Positions 1-10,480 of a DNA stretch of 64,000 nucleotides are shown here, piece by piece. The stretch comes from Fischerella sp. PCC 9605. Its GTDB lineage: Bacteria; Cyanobacteriota; Cyanobacteriia; Cyanobacteriales; Nostocaceae. The stretch covers positions 250,096 through 314,095 of the forward strand of contig NZ_KI912150.1 of NCBI RefSeq assembly GCF_000517105.1, in the 5' to 3' direction. The notes under the pieces were generated by a model. The model did not search any database and was not told the origin of the DNA. It saw only the letters and a list, made by a program, of their open reading frames with translations. Position numbers and translations under genes: made by a program. Every line of letters begins with the position of its first letter. Position 1 is the stretch's first letter.

Positions 1-1
1 T

Positions 2-3000
2 GTTGAGAGTGATTATTATGCCAGTCTGGATTGGTTATTTGCCATTGCCAAGCAAATGCACCAGGCACAAACTATTGATGCTCTGTTGGCAACCACAGTC
101 GCTGAAGTTCAGCAATATTTACGAGCCGATCGAGTGCTGATCTACCGCGTTCAAAGTGAAAATCAGGGCGTTGTGCTGGCTGAGTCGCTGGTAAGCGGCT
201 ACACGCCTAGCCTGAAAGAATCCCTAAGCGCGATCGCCTTCGGAGCCGCAAAGCTAGAGGACTATCAACAACAGCCATGTGTAGGCTTTGATAATGCTGC
301 CAATGCAGGCTTGAGTTATTACCAATGCCAAATACTGGAGCGGTTTCAGGTGCAAGCTAGCTTAAGCTTGCCGATTTTCCTCAGAGATAAATTGTTTGGC
401 TTGTTGGTTGTACAGCAATGTTCTCGTCCCCGACAATGGCAAGAAAATGAAATCGCCCTACTCCATCAGGTTGTAACTGAACTGAGGCTCAGCTTGCAGT
501 CATTGCTTTTTCGCAACGAACAGCAAGCGTTAGCCCGTGTGAGCGATAAGATCCGCCAAACATCGGATCTTGAGACTATTTTCCAGAGCACAACCCGAGA
601 GATTCAGAAACTGCTGAACGTAGAGCGAGTTGCTATTTGCAAGTTTCGCTCAAACTATTGGGGCGATTTTGTCTTTGAGTCTAAGGCTGGGGATTTATCC
701 CCAATGGTCGGTAGTACTTGGGAAGATAATTGTATTAAAGAACATCAGGGCGCTCGGTTCCGCAATCATGAACCCTATTTTGTAGATAATATTTACAAGG
801 CTGGTTTAAGCGATTGCCATGTAGAACTTTTGGAGAACTTCGAGATCAAAGCTTGTGCGATCGCTCCCATTTTTGTCGGGCAGGAACTTTGGGGTTTACT
901 GTGTGTATATCAGCACAGCAACCCGCGCCATTGGGTAGAAGATGAAATCAAGCTCCTGACTCAGTTTAGCAATCAGCTTGGGGTAGCTTTACAACAGGCA
1001 CAGTTATTAGAAGAAAAGGCCAAAGCTGTAAAGCACAAGCAGTCGCTCCCTACAATCATCCAAAAGATTAACACTGCCTCATACATTGAGAGAGCTTGCG
1101 AAACTGCCGTGCAAGAAACCCGACAACTCCTCGACGTAGAGCGAGTAGCCATTTACAAGTTTCGCCCAGACTATTTCGGTGACTTTATCTTTGAGTCTGA
1201 GTCTGGAGGATGGCCGAAACTGGTTGGCAGCGCCTGGGAAGACACTTATATAAAAGAGCACCGGGGCGGCAGGTTTCGCAACGACGAACCCTACGTCATC
1301 AATAACGTCTACATGGCTGGTCTGACTGATTGTCATTTAGCAACCTTGGAGTACTTTGGCGTTAAATCTTGCCTAGTTGTTGCGATTAAACAAGGAAATC
1401 AGCTTTGGGGTTTATTGAGTGCATTTCAACACAGCGGCCCCAAGCATTGGCTGGAGATTGATGTCAACTTGCTGACTGGCATTGCTCTGCACCTGGGGAG
1501 AACTCTGCAAGAGAGAGAGTACGTCTCGCGCCTAGAAACACAAGCCACTGAGATGGCTAAAGCTGCTCAAGTAGACCATGCAGTTGCCCAGATCGTTCCT
1601 AAGATCCTCCAATCTCAGGACTTAGACACCATTTTTCGCACTACCAGCCAAGCGGTTCGGCTATTGCTGAAGTGCGATCGCGTGGCAATTTGTCGCTGCA
1701 ATGCTGATGGGAGTAACGATCTCGTGGCTGAGTCAGCAATCAAAGGCTTGGATGCTTGGCAGCAATGGTATATGAAAGCAATCTTCCCAAATACCGAGGA
1801 TCTGTATCGCCAGCGTGAAAGCTTAGTAGTTAATAATATCTACACATCTGGTCACACCCCCGATGAAATTGAAAGCCTAGAGGGAATTGAGGTCAAAGCT
1901 TATATAATTACGCCAATTTTCAAGGATGACAAGCTCTGGGGTTTACTCAGTGCCTACCAAAGCGGTGAAGTTCGTTCATGGGCAGACGTTGAAGTTAGAG
2001 CGCTGAAACAGATCTGCGTGCAAATGGATGTAGCAATGCGACAAATAGACTACATCACGCAACTGCGAACTACATCAGAGCAACTGGCGAAAACAGCAGA
2101 ACGGGAACGTTTAATTACAAAGACGGTTGAGCGAATTCGCCAGTCTCTTGATTTGCAGAAGACCTTTAAGACCACTGCCAGAGAAATTCGCAATTTCATG
2201 GAGGTCGATCGCGTCGCACTCTTTAAATTTGACACCGACTCTGGCTATCGTGATGGAGAAACTATTGCTGAGGATGTCAGACCGGGTTATGTTTCAGCCT
2301 TAGCAGTCAAAGTCACAGATCATTGCTTCAGCAAAGATATGGCTGAACAGTACAGAAAGGGGCGCTTCTGTGCGATCAAGGATATTTACCAGGCAGGGTT
2401 GGCGAATTGTTACATCGATATTCTTTCGCAGTTTCAGGTGCAAGCCAATTTAGTAGTGCCCCTACTCAAAGGGGAGGAACTGTGGGGATTGTTCTGTATC
2501 CACCAGTGTAGCGGGCCTCGGCAGTGGCAAGAAGCAGATATTGAATTTGTCAAACAAATTGCCGCTCAACTCAACATTGCCATCCAACAGGGAGAGTACA
2601 TCAAGCAACTCCAACAACAATCACAGCAATTGGCAGAAGCTGCCCACCGAGAAAAAACTGCCAAAGAGCGGCTTCAGCAGGAAGTGATCCAATTACTGAC
2701 AGTAGTACGACCTGCATTGACAGGCAATCTCACCGTCCGCGCTCCAGTCACAGATACAGAAGTGGGTACTGTCGCCGATGCCTATAACAACACCCTAGGC
2801 AGCTTACGGCAAATCGTCATCCAGATGCAAACCGCTGCCAATCAAGTGACTCAAATCTCCCAAGCGAATGGCTCTGCCATCGCTAGGCTTGCAGCCCAGG
2901 CTCAAGAGCAATTCCACGCTCTCGACCAAGCCCTCGAACGAATTGAGATGATGGTTGACTCAACCGAAGCGGTGAAGATCAATGCTCAGCAAGTCGAAGC

Positions 3001-3658
3001 CGCAGTTCAGCAGGCAAACCAGACAGTGATGGCGGGGGATGCGGCGATCGATCGCACCGTGGATGAGATGGAAGACATCCGAGAAACTGTGGTGGAAACC
3101 AACCAACGGCTTCTGCGTCTGTCTGAATCTTCCCAGAAGATTTCCAGAGTCGTCAGCTTGATTAGCAACTTTACGACCCAAACCCAACTACTCGCTTTGA
3201 ACGCAGCGATCGAAGCCACACGGGCTGGGGAGTTTGGGCGTGGTTTTGGTGTCGTTGCTGATGAGGTGCGATCGCTCGCTCGTCAGTCTGCGAATGCAGC
3301 CACTGAGATTGAGGAACTTGTCCAGGAAATCCAGGTGAATACAGCGGAAGTTTCGATGGCGATGGAGATGGGTATCCAACAGGTTGCTTCCGGAACCGCT
3401 GTGGTGAATGAGGCTCGTCAGAATCTCAACGCGATCGTCAATGCTACGGCTCAAATTAGCGAACTTGTAACAGGTATTACCCACGCAACCCAGGGACAGA
3501 CCCAGCAGTGCCAATCGTTAAGCCAAACCATGACGAAGGTGGCAGCCATTGCCAACAAAACCTCAAAGGATTCTGTCACGATTTCTGCATCTTTCAAAGA
3601 TCTTCTGGCAATGGCTCACGACCTCCAGTCCAAGAGCGAACAGTTCAAGGTCAATTAA
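2..3658 (+). CDS. Multi-GAF (cyanobacteriochrome) methyl-accepting chemotaxis protein, 5' end outside window
   Basis: The reading frame is open from the first bases, so the N-terminus lies upstream; the ATG at 56 is internal. Counting from that ATG, five GAF domains span about 1-155, 160-320, 335-495, 505-670 and 685-850. A HAMP-like segment (about 870-930) and an MCP signalling domain follow, with the hairpin [15 protein letters not shown] near 1045. Bilin-type residues are visible. GAF2 has W222-E-D, C226 and C254-H. GAF3 has W394-E-D and C426-H. GAF5 has a DHCF motif (C757) and C785, spaced 28 residues as in DXCF cyanobacteriochromes. GAF1 and GAF4 have Tyr and Asp at the canonical Cys position. 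Domain order and the following cheA and cheW resemble PixJ/PtxD phototaxis receptors. It should methylate and signal through the next two gene products. Family assignment is sure; chromophore binding is inferred. Confidence 0.93.
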   Translation, partial: VESDYYASLDWLFAIAKQMHQAQTIDALLATTVAEVQQYLRADRVLIYRVQSENQGVVLAESLVSGYTPSLKESLSAIAFGAAKLEDYQQQPCVGFDNAANAGLSYYQCQILERFQVQASLSLPIFLRDKLFGLLVVQQCSRPRQWQENEIALLHQVVTELRLSLQSLLFRNEQQALARVSDKIRQTSDLETIFQSTTREIQKLLNVERVAICKFRSNYWGDFVFESKAGDLSPMVGSTWEDNCIKEHQGARFRNHEPYFVDNIYKAGLSDCHVELLENFEIKACAIAPIFVGQELWGLLCVYQHSNPRHWVEDEIKLLTQFSNQLGVALQQAQLLEEKAKAVKHKQSLPTIIQKINTASYIERACETAVQETRQLLDVERVAIYKFRPDYFGDFIFESESGGWPKLVGSAWEDTYIKEHRGGRFRNDEPYVINNVYMAGLTDCHLATLEYFGVKSCLVVAIKQGNQLWGLLSAFQHSGPKHWLEIDVNLLTGIALHLGRTLQEREYVSRLETQATEMAKAAQVDHAVAQIVPKILQSQDLDTIFRTTSQAVRLLLKCDRVAICRCNADGSNDLVAESAIKGLDAWQQWYMKAIFPNTEDLYRQRESLVVNNIYTSGHTPDEIESLEGIEVKAYIITPIFKDDKLWGLLSAYQSGEVRSWADVEVRALKQICVQMDVAMRQIDYITQLRTTSEQLAKTAERERLITKTVERIRQSLDLQKTFKTTAREIRNFMEVDRVALFKFDTDSGYRDGETIAEDVRPGYVSALAVKVTDHCFSKDMAEQYRKGRFCAIKDIYQAGLANCYIDILSQFQVQANLVVPLLKGEELWGLFCIHQCSGPRQWQEADIEFVKQIAAQLNIAIQQGEYIKQLQQQSQQLAEAAHREKTAKERLQQEVIQLLTVVRPALTGNLTVRAPVTDTEVGTVADAYNNTLGSLRQIVIQMQTAANQVTQISQANGSAIARLAAQAQEQFHALDQALERIEMMVDSTEAVKINAQQVEAAVQQANQTVMAGDAAIDRTVDEMEDIRETVVETNQRLLRLSESSQKISRVVSLISNFTTQTQLLALNAAIEATRAGEFGRGFGVVADEVRSLARQSANAATEIEELVQEIQVNTAEVSMAMEMGIQQVASGTAVVNEARQNLNAIVNATAQISELVTGITHATQGQTQQCQSLSQTMTKVAAIANKTSKDSVTISASFKDLLAMAHDLQSKSEQFKVN

Positions 3659-3661
3659 GTA

Positions 3662-3812
3662 GTTAGTGGTTGGTTGTTGGTTGTTGGTTGTTGGTTGTTG
3701 GTTGTTGGTTGTTGGTTGTTGGTTGTTTCCAATCCCCAATCCCCAATCCCCAATCCCCAATCCCCAATCCCCAATCCCCAATCCCCAATCCCCACCTCCC
3801 CACCTCCCCACC
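3662..3812. repeat. Two STRR tracts between receptor and cheA
   Basis: A run of the heptamer TTGGTTG is followed by a run of CCCCAAT and then a CCTCCCCA tract. The stretch is open in the cheA frame, which lengthens that ORF by 55 low-complexity residues that should not be counted as protein. Such 7-base STRRs are typical of heterocyst-forming cyanobacteria. Confidence 0.9.
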
Positions 3813-3834
3813 TCCCAAATATAAGCCCTCAACC

Positions 3835-6800
3835 ATGACCCTCGACCCGACGATCCGCGAGCAAACCTATCAATACTTTCTCCAGGAAGCACCGGAACTT
3901 CTGCAAGCTATAGAACAAGGCTTGTTGAGCCTCAAGGAAAACTGGGGGATCAATCAAGTCAATAACTTAATGAGAGCCACCCACACCTTAAAAGGGGCAG
4001 CAACAAGCGTGGAGTTAGAAACCGTTGCCACGGTGGCTCACTCGCTGGAAGATATTTTTAAAGCTCTTTGTCAACCCGATGTTTCTATTGATCCGGAAGT
4101 AGAAGCCTTACTCTTTGAAGGGTTTGAGTGCCTGCGGCTACCTCTGGTCGCCGAACTCACTGGTGGCTCAGTAAACCATGCTGAAATTCTAGACCGAGCT
4201 GCCGCTATTTTTGCCCGACTGCAAGAAAAACTAGGAGATTTTTTTGGTCGGGAAGCACACCTCCCCACCTCAGCAGAACTGGGCTTCGATCTGACCCAAT
4301 CCCTGTTTGAAGTTGGAGTTACTCAACGGTTAGAGCAAATCGCCACGGCTTTAGAAAATGGTCAGTCCGACGAAGAAATCGCCTCACTGCTGCGAACTCA
4401 AGCCGAAGTTTTCCTAGGTTTAGCTGAGTCTTTGAATTTATCAGGATTTAGAGCGATCGCCCAGGCAGTGCTTGCTGCTTTAGATAACCATCCAGACCAG
4501 GCAGTGTTGATTGCTCAGATTGCTTTTAGGGACTTGCAAGCAGGACAAACAGCGGTGCTGGCGGGCGATCGCAGCCAGGGTGGTGAACCCTCTAGCGAAT
4601 TACAACAACTCGCAGATTTTACTACTAGCGCTGATGCACACACTTTTCTCACTCAGACAGAGGTGAACGAGTCACCAGCCCAGGAGTCAGACATGCCGGT
4701 GCTAGAAAGCATTTGGGTTCAGCAGGTAACTCCAGTTGAGTCAATACTCGATCAACATCTGGGAGAATTTACACAATCTGACTCAGGCGCGAGGGTTGAG
4801 CAAGACTTCAGCCCGAGTTACAATTCTCCCCAGTCCCAGCAATCGGTTAGTCCTTTAAACCCTCTATCTCAAAAAGACCAGGTTTCACCCTCTCCCACAG
4901 TGCGAGTTAGCGTTAAGCACCTAGACCGCCTCAACTACTCAGTTGGAGAATTAGTCACCAGCCAAAACAGCCAATCGCTTCAAACCGAACAACTACAGGC
5001 TGCAAGTAAAACACTTCTGGGCCAGATCAAGCAGCATCAAAAACTCCTCACTCAACTGCAAGATCAGTCTAACCGTCAGGCTAGTTTAAAAGAGCGATCG
5101 CAGACTTCTTCAAAATCCTCAAATAAAGCAGCGCGTAAAGCCTCCAAGGCTTTGCGGCACAATCCCTCTGGATTCTGGGCGAAGGATTACGGTAACAACG
5201 CTCACTTGATTCAGTCACTTCTCGATCACATGGTGCAACTAGCAGAAACGGCTGAGGCAATTGACCTGCTAGCCCACCAGTCTAACCAAACAGTGGAAAA
5301 GCAGCAACAATTGCTGAGTGCTACCCAGAGTACCTTAATTGAAGCCCGGATGTTACCTCTGGGCGAGATCTTCGGTCGCTTTCCCCACATTCTGCAACAG
5401 CTAGAAACCTTATACAATAAGCCGATCTCCCTCGAACTGCATGGGAATGAAGTTCTAGTGGATAAGGCCGTGGCTGAAAAACTTTTTGATCCTTTGTTAC
5501 ACCTAGTACGTAATGCCTTCGATCATGGAATTGAGCCTGCCGTAGTTCGGCAGCAGCGAGGGAAGGCACAGAAGGGTCAAATAAAAATATCTGCCTATCA
5601 CCAAGGCAGATATCTGGCGATCGAGGTGCAGGATGACGGGAATGGGTTGGATTTCGAGCAGATTCGACAACGGGCAGTAGAGGGACAACTAGTTTCTCTC
5701 GAACAGGCGAATAGTCTAAATCAAACTCAGCTAAGCGATTTACTATTTGAGCCGGGCTTTTCGACTGCCTCACAAGTTAATGACCTCTCTGGCCGTGGCA
5801 TTGGACTCGACGTAGTGCGAAACCAGTTGAAATCCCTTCGGGGTTCGGTTACAGTTGATTCTCAGCTTCATCAGGGTACTACATTCACATTGCAGATCCC
5901 CTTGAGCTTGACGATCGCTCAATTATTTGTCTGTCAGGTTGGCTCCAAAACCTATGCCTTGCTCGACGATGCCGTTGAACAAATTCTGATTCCCTTGTCT
6001 AGTCAGATTCTAGAGCGCAACGGTAGCAAATTTTTGCGCTGGAGTCAGGGGGGCGATGAGAAACTGCTGCCAATTTACTCGCTGACGCACACTCTAGATT
6101 ACAATCCACCCACTCCTCCAGTCTCAGACGCGCCATGGCGCGTCTCTACATCTTCCTCACTCCCCCTGCTGCTAATCCGCTGCCAAGACGGACTCTTTGG
6201 GTTGGAAGTCGATCAACTCATTGGAGAGCAGGAATTGGTGATTCGTCCCTTGGGGGCAGCGATCGCAGCACCCAGCTACGTTCACGGTGCCAGCATTCTG
6301 GCTGATGGTCAGCTAGCCTTGGTGATTGATGGGGCAACGTTGATCCAAAAAATGTACGCTCAGCAGTACGAAAACACATCTTCTGTTATTTGGGCAGAGT
6401 CAGTGCCCTCAATGCTTCCACAGAGACCCCAGCAACTCTTGCTTTCTCAGTCTCATGGTATTATACCAGCACTTCCTGCTTCAGAGTTTGGCGCTAAAGC
6501 AGGCGCAAGGATTCTCATCGTGGATGACTCAATTACCACACGCCAATCTTTAGCACTCATTCTGCAAAAAGCTGGCTACAGCGTATTTCAAGCAGAAGAT
6601 GGTAACAAAGGACTTGAGTTGTTCCAGAACCAAATCGGTATTCAGCTAGTAATCTGTGATATCGAGATGCCTCGCATGAATGGATTTGAATTTCTCAGAT
6701 CTCGTCAACGAATTCCTGCTTTGGCAGACATTCCGATCCTAATTCTGTCATCTCAAAGTAGCAATAAGCACCGCTTGCTTGCTTCGCAATTGGGAGCAAC

Positions 6801-6894
6801 TGTTTATATGACCAAGCCTTATATGGAACACAAGCTGCTAACAATGGTGGCAAATCTCCTTGAAAAAACTACACGGGACTTTGTATCTCAGTAA
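3835..6894 (+). CDS. cheA: Hybrid chemotaxis histidine kinase CheA with C-terminal receiver (PixL/PtxE-like)
   Basis: This is the CheA-type kinase of the phototaxis pathway. From the ATG at 3835 the protein is 1019 residues. It has an Hpt domain with phospho-accepting H50 in the motif THTLKGAA, a linker, a dimerisation region, an HATPase domain (N-box [11 protein letters not shown]-boxes DDGNGLD and GRGIGLD), a CheW-like domain, and a receiver whose phospho-Asp is D942 in [12 protein letters not shown]. The start was chosen because upstream codons are only translated STRR repeats. The gene lies 176 bases after the receptor and 9 bases before cheW, so the three are probably one operon. A 20-base palindromic repeat sits in frame inside the CheW-like domain. 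Confidence 0.93.
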   Translation: MTLDPTIREQTYQYFLQEAPELLQAIEQGLLSLKENWGINQVNNLMRATHTLKGAATSVELETVATVAHSLEDIFKALCQPDVSIDPEVEALLFEGFECLRLPLVAELTGGSVNHAEILDRAAAIFARLQEKLGDFFGREAHLPTSAELGFDLTQSLFEVGVTQRLEQIATALENGQSDEEIASLLRTQAEVFLGLAESLNLSGFRAIAQAVLAALDNHPDQAVLIAQIAFRDLQAGQTAVLAGDRSQGGEPSSELQQLADFTTSADAHTFLTQTEVNESPAQESDMPVLESIWVQQVTPVESILDQHLGEFTQSDSGARVEQDFSPSYNSPQSQQSVSPLNPLSQKDQVSPSPTVRVSVKHLDRLNYSVGELVTSQNSQSLQTEQLQAASKTLLGQIKQHQKLLTQLQDQSNRQASLKERSQTSSKSSNKAARKASKALRHNPSGFWAKDYGNNAHLIQSLLDHMVQLAETAEAIDLLAHQSNQTVEKQQQLLSATQSTLIEARMLPLGEIFGRFPHILQQLETLYNKPISLELHGNEVLVDKAVAEKLFDPLLHLVRNAFDHGIEPAVVRQQRGKAQKGQIKISAYHQGRYLAIEVQDDGNGLDFEQIRQRAVEGQLVSLEQANSLNQTQLSDLLFEPGFSTASQVNDLSGRGIGLDVVRNQLKSLRGSVTVDSQLHQGTTFTLQIPLSLTIAQLFVCQVGSKTYALLDDAVEQILIPLSSQILERNGSKFLRWSQGGDEKLLPIYSLTHTLDYNPPTPPVSDAPWRVSTSSSLPLLLIRCQDGLFGLEVDQLIGEQELVIRPLGAAIAAPSYVHGASILADGQLALVIDGATLIQKMYAQQYENTSSVIWAESVPSMLPQRPQQLLLSQSHGIIPALPASEFGAKAGARILIVDDSITTRQSLALILQKAGYSVFQAEDGNKGLELFQNQIGIQLVICDIEMPRMNGFEFLRSRQRIPALADIPILILSSQSSNKHRLLASQLGATVYMTKPYMEHKLLTMVANLLEKTTRDFVSQ
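6126..6145. repeat. Palindromic repeat AGACGCGCCATGGCGCGTCT inside cheA
   Basis: A perfect 20-base palindrome. Related copies lie at 8919-8938 (intergenic, with T/A changes in the arms) and 11417-11436 (inside the HGSNAT-like gene). All three are flanked on at least one side by CTAC or GTAG. Here it is translated as part of a short Pro/Ser-rich loop. Confidence 0.85.
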
Positions 6895-6903
6895 GGGAAC
6901 CAC

Positions 6904-7386
6904 ATGAAAACCATCCATGACGAATCAAAATTGGAAAAATTCATTGCGTTTACAGTTGCAGATTATCGCTTGGCGCTACCGATCAAAGCTGTACTAAAAG
7001 TTGTGACTTGCCCTCCTAAAACGGATCGCAAACTCAGTAAAATGGGACTGATCCAGGTTAGTCGCTACATGATTCGGGTTTTAGATTTACATCAACATTT
7101 AGGCTTAGAGGATTTACGTCAGTTACCAGATCAACCTTTTTTAGTGATTACGCCCAATTCTCAAGGAGAACTGTGTGGAATTCCAGTATGTGAACCACCC
7201 GATTTGATAGAGTTGCCGTTAGAAACGATCCGGCAATTGCCGCAGTCTTACCGTCAGTCTGGTGTGCTTGAGATTGCCAGCCATGCTATTGCAATATCCC
7301 AGCAAGAAATCACAACAACCATTTTTCTGCTGGACATGCCACAAGTTCTCAAATGTTTTAACCAATCGGATGATTGCCAGGATTAA
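6904..7386 (+). CDS. cheW: CheW-like adaptor (PixI/PtxC-like)
   Basis: A 160-residue single-domain CheW protein expected to bridge the receptor and CheA at signalling arrays. It opens with the typical pattern of a beta strand (FIAFTVADYRLALP), a central VSRYMIRVLDLHQHLG segment and an IFLLDM strand near the C-terminus. It starts 9 bases after the cheA stop, so it is translated from the same transcript. The 3' end overlaps the convergent gene at 7358-7966 by 29 bases. No shift or truncation is seen. CheW family membership is clear; the phototaxis role comes from the neighbouring receptor. Confidence 0.88.
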   Translation: MKTIHDESKLEKFIAFTVADYRLALPIKAVLKVVTCPPKTDRKLSKMGLIQVSRYMIRVLDLHQHLGLEDLRQLPDQPFLVITPNSQGELCGIPVCEPPDLIELPLETIRQLPQSYRQSGVLEIASHAIAISQQEITTTIFLLDMPQVLKCFNQSDDCQD

Positions 7387-7966
7387 CAGCATGAATAAAC
7401 TCACTACCTGATGCTGGAAAACCTCTTTTATAACAAGCTTCTTGTGGTTGACCCCATCCTAATTGCAAAATCATTTCCAAAAAATTAGATTTTTCAAAAC
7501 AACACAAACTTGCCCATTCTGTTATTTGAGCAATCCTATCAACATCAGCTTTGATAATTTGTTGATATTGTTTGCCATTATTAACACTCAAATATAAATC
7601 CATCTGGGCAGTGACTTCATTCCAAAATTCCAGGATAGAATTTTTTGCAGACTTTAATATATCTAAGTCACTTGATAAAGCAATTAATTGAGAATCTATT
7701 TCTGGATAACTAATAGTTTTACCCTTAACACTCACCTCACGCCAGACAATTCCAGAAACTAAATATTCTCTTTGGTATTCATGGATAGCAGCTTTAAAAT
7801 CTTGATAGGCACTAAACTTTTGTAGCCCATCGGTTCTGATAAACTGGTCAATTACAGGATTGCCAGAAACAGTTATCTCTAATTTAAGGCGATCGCCCTT
7901 TAGACAAGCTTGACGTTCAGCCGCTAAGATTTTGATTAGCTCCTGTGTAGTGTAAACCTTTGACAT
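7358..7966 (-). CDS. Conserved-looking hypothetical protein, 202 aa
   Basis: I do not recognise a named family. The predicted protein is soluble, without a signal peptide or membrane segment, with an acidic helical middle (DLDILKSAKNSILEFWNEV) and two adjacent Cys residues near residue 154. It starts with ATG (MSKVYTTQELIKIL) and runs convergent to cheW, overlapping its last 29 bases. Codon use and length make a real gene likely. The N-terminal 20 residues suggest a short helical head. It is probably a stand-alone gene, since STRR repeats lie directly upstream. Confidence 0.6.
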   Translation of the reverse strand: MSKVYTTQELIKILAAERQACLKGDRLKLEITVSGNPVIDQFIRTDGLQKFSAYQDFKAAIHEYQREYLVSGIVWREVSVKGKTISYPEIDSQLIALSSDLDILKSAKNSILEFWNEVTAQMDLYLSVNNGKQYQQIIKADVDRIAQITEWASLCCFEKSNFLEMILQLGWGQPQEACYKRGFPASGSEFIHAVNPGNHPIG

Positions 7967-7980
7967 CAGAACACACTTTA

Positions 7981-8043
7981 TTAGTCATTGGTTATTGGTC
8001 ATTGGTTATTTGTTGGTTGTTGTTTGTTGTTTGTTGGTTGTTT
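7981..8043. repeat. STRR-like TTGGTTATTGGTCA / TTGGTTG repeats
   Basis: Degenerate 7-base repeats between two divergently read regions. No gene is seen from 7967 to 8153 apart from repeat-derived ORFs. Confidence 0.75.
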
Positions 8044-8153
8044 AACCTCCTTACTTATTACTGTTGTTTAGATATTATTCCCTACGTATTTTTAATATGT
8101 AGTATCAAGTTGCACCAAAATATAGGACAGACAAATTTTGTCTGCCCCAAAAT

Positions 8154-8738
8154 TTATTCAGTTAATTCACTATTTAACTCATTGAAAGAGCGACGCTTTA
8201 ATTCCACTGATTCGGAACGTGGTAGCAAGTCAAACACTTCTCGAAATTTGTCGTCTATTTCTTCGTACGGTACTTGACCTTTCTTATTCAAGACTACCTG
8301 CCCCGACTGATTAAACACCACGACTTGTGGAACACCCCCAGAGGAATAATAACCTGGTTCCGTGGGGTCATAGGTTTGTTTGGATGGCATGGAATCTACA
8401 CTGATAGGAATTATCTCTGCTGCCATACCATAAAACGCTTGTACACGTGAGACAACGATCGCATATTGCTTACAGTCACTGCTGTCATCTACATAAAAGA
8501 CCAACAGTGCTGGTTTATGCTCTTTTAACGCTGTTGCTAGTGGAATTCTGGGGGGAACTAGTGAACCATTACCAGCATAAACCACAAAGATATTTCCATC
8601 GTATCTGTCGTCATTGAGACTTGCAAATGCTGGTGGCATACCGAGGACGAAAAGGCATGCAAGCAGCAATAATCCGGACAAAAAACGTCGCCAGTTCGTG
8701 AACAAATAAGGTAAAATTTGCAACTTCCTGCCTTTCAT
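8154..8738 (-). CDS. Thioredoxin-fold thylakoid protein (photosystem I accumulation-factor-like)
   Basis: A membrane-anchored or exported thioredoxin-fold protein. The N-terminus has basic residues followed by a hydrophobic segment (FLSGLLLLACLFVLGMPPAFA) ending in an AFA-type cleavage site. The fold then runs through LLVFYVDDSSDCKQYA and GGVPQVVVFNQSGQVV, which resemble the thioredoxin active-site strand and the cis-Pro loop; only one Cys is present at the active-site position, so disulfide chemistry is doubtful. The ATG at 8738 is preferred over one at 8816, because it starts just before the signal sequence and has AAAGG upstream. It resembles cyanobacterial proteins annotated as thylakoid photosystem I accumulation factors, which I recall but cannot confirm. 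Confidence 0.72.
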   Translation of the reverse strand: MKGRKLQILPYLFTNWRRFLSGLLLLACLFVLGMPPAFASLNDDRYDGNIFVVYAGNGSLVPPRIPLATALKEHKPALLVFYVDDSSDCKQYAIVVSRVQAFYGMAAEIIPISVDSMPSKQTYDPTEPGYYSSGGVPQVVVFNQSGQVVLNKKGQVPYEEIDDKFREVFDLLPRSESVELKRRSFNELNSELTE

Positions 8739-8833
8739 CAAAAAAACCTTTGAACTTGTATTTCTGAGTAAGTTTGTGCTGAACTCAGCAGATCGGGGTG
8801 GAGATGTAGTTCTCAATTTTTAAGATAACGCCT

Positions 8834-8998
8834 ATGTGGAGAGTGGGGAAGTGGAGGGAGTGGGAGAGTGGGGGATGGGGAGATGGGGAGAATAACCACT
8901 AACCACTAACCAATGTACAGACGTGCCATGGCACGTCTCTACAACTACTAACCACCAACAACCAACAACCAACAACTAACCACCAACAAATAACTGGC
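8834..8998. repeat. Repeat-rich spacer (GGGGAG, CCACTAA and CCAACAA repeats, palindrome)
   Basis: A patchwork of G-rich and 7-base STRR tracts with the palindrome AGACGTGCCATGGCACGTCT at 8919-8938. No coding signal was found between the thioredoxin-like gene and murT. Confidence 0.8.
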
Positions 8999-9056
8999 TT
9001 TTTTACTGAGGATTCGCTAAACTCACGCATATTAAATTGCAGACTAAGGTACGGGT

Positions 9057-10397
9057 GTGGGAAATAAAATTCAATTTATAGATAGACTGCGGCTTGGCTT
9101 GGCTGTTTCAGCAGCCAAAAGCGTAACTTTTATGGTGCGATCGCTGCGTTTGGGTGCGGCGTCAGTCTTACCTGGTTCGATTGCACGTCGTATCGAACCC
9201 CGTCTGTTGCAATTATTGAGTCAGCAAGTGCAAAACGGGGTGATTCTCGTTGCTGGTACTAATGGCAAAACTACCACATCACTATTTTTACGCGAAATAC
9301 TAGAACGCAAAGGCTTCCGCGTTGCCCACAACTCTACAGGTGCTAATCTCGAAAATGGCTTGATGACAGCTTTAATGGAAAGCACTAACTTGGTGGGTAC
9401 GCTGGATGTAGATTACGCCATTTTAGAAGTTGATGAAAATATCTTGCCAAAGGTGTTAGCACCAATTCAACCAAAACTCATCCTGTGTTTAAACCTGTTC
9501 CGCGATCAACTAGATAGATACGGAGAAGTAGACACGATTAGTAAGCGCTGGGGAAGTGCGATCGCTACTCTACCCCCTGAAACTATTATCGTTGCCAATG
9601 CTGACGACCCGACAATTTGCCATCTCGGCCAGCAACTATCTCAGCAGCGAGTCTCATTCTTTGGTTTGAACGAACCAGAACAGTATCTAGAAGCTATTCC
9701 CCATGCGGTTGATTCTATTTACTGTCCCAAATGCGGACACGCTTTAGATTACAAAGGCGTTTACTTATCTCATATGGGCGAATATACTTGTCCCAGTTGC
9801 GGCTTCACTAGAAGCAAACCAACTCTTAATAGCCGCGAATGGCCGCAAATCCTCATCGGCTTGTACAACAAATACAACACCTTAGCAGCCGCTACCGCCG
9901 CCATCGAATTGGGAATTGATCAAGCTACCGTCCGCGATACTATACCTAATTTCCAACCTGCTTTTGGTCGTGCAGAAGAATTGAAAATTAACGGTAAGCA
10001 GGTACGAATTTTATTATCAAAAAATCCTGTAGGTACGAATGAAACAATTCGAGTCGTTACTCAAAGCCATAATCAAACAACACTACTAGTATTGAATGAC
10101 CGAATTCAAGATGGAGAGGACGTATCTTGGATTTGGGATGTAGATACAGAGAAATTAGTCCAACGGGGAGGAACTTTAGTAGTTAGTGGCGATCGCGCTT
10201 ATGATATGGCTTTACGTCTGTTCTACAGCGATCCCAAGCTTGACAATAATTGTAATTTAATTGTCGAAGAAGATTTACGACAGGCGATTAATACAGCCCT
10301 AGAACATACACCAGATAATGAAACCTTGCATATCTTACCTACCTATACAGCCATGTTAGATGTGCGAGAAGTACTAACTGGTAAGAAAATTCGTTAA
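9057..10397 (+). CDS. murT: Mur ligase-family MurT, lipid II isoglutaminyl synthase subunit
   Basis: MurT works with the glutamine amidotransferase GatD to amidate D-Glu of lipid II. The 446-residue product has a Mur ligase ATP-binding loop (VAGTNGKTTTS, about residues 64-74), a central domain with EVDEN, a four-Cys zinc ribbon (CPKCGH then CPSCG, about residues 224-250) characteristic of MurT, and a C-terminal DUF1727 domain. The start is a GTG at 9057; the following residues match the usual helical N-terminus. The gatD partner often lies directly downstream of murT, but here a repeat hairpin and a convergent membrane-protein gene follow, so gatD must be elsewhere or absent. Confidence 0.9.
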   Translation: MGNKIQFIDRLRLGLAVSAAKSVTFMVRSLRLGAASVLPGSIARRIEPRLLQLLSQQVQNGVILVAGTNGKTTTSLFLREILERKGFRVAHNSTGANLENGLMTALMESTNLVGTLDVDYAILEVDENILPKVLAPIQPKLILCLNLFRDQLDRYGEVDTISKRWGSAIATLPPETIIVANADDPTICHLGQQLSQQRVSFFGLNEPEQYLEAIPHAVDSIYCPKCGHALDYKGVYLSHMGEYTCPSCGFTRSKPTLNSREWPQILIGLYNKYNTLAAATAAIELGIDQATVRDTIPNFQPAFGRAEELKINGKQVRILLSKNPVGTNETIRVVTQSHNQTTLLVLNDRIQDGEDVSWIWDVDTEKLVQRGGTLVVSGDRAYDMALRLFYSDPKLDNNCNLIVEEDLRQAINTALEHTPDNETLHILPTYTAMLDVREVLTGKKIR

Positions 10398-10475
10398 TTG
10401 GATAGTAGTTAGTGGTTAGTAGTTAGTAGTTAGTAGTAAAAAAATACCACTATCCACTATCCACTATCCACTATC
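10398..10475. terminator. Inverted STRR hairpin between convergent genes
   Basis: Copies of TAGTTAGTGG/TAGTTAG are followed by A7 and then by CACTATC repeats, which pair roughly with the first tract. The position between the 3' ends of murT and the minus-strand gene suggests a bidirectional stop, though this is inferred from layout only. Confidence 0.4.
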
Positions 10476-10480
10476 CATTT

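Noticed and set aside
7960-8277. 105-codon plus-strand ORF
   Set aside because: Starts in STRR repeats and overlaps the 3' end of the thioredoxin-like gene in antisense.
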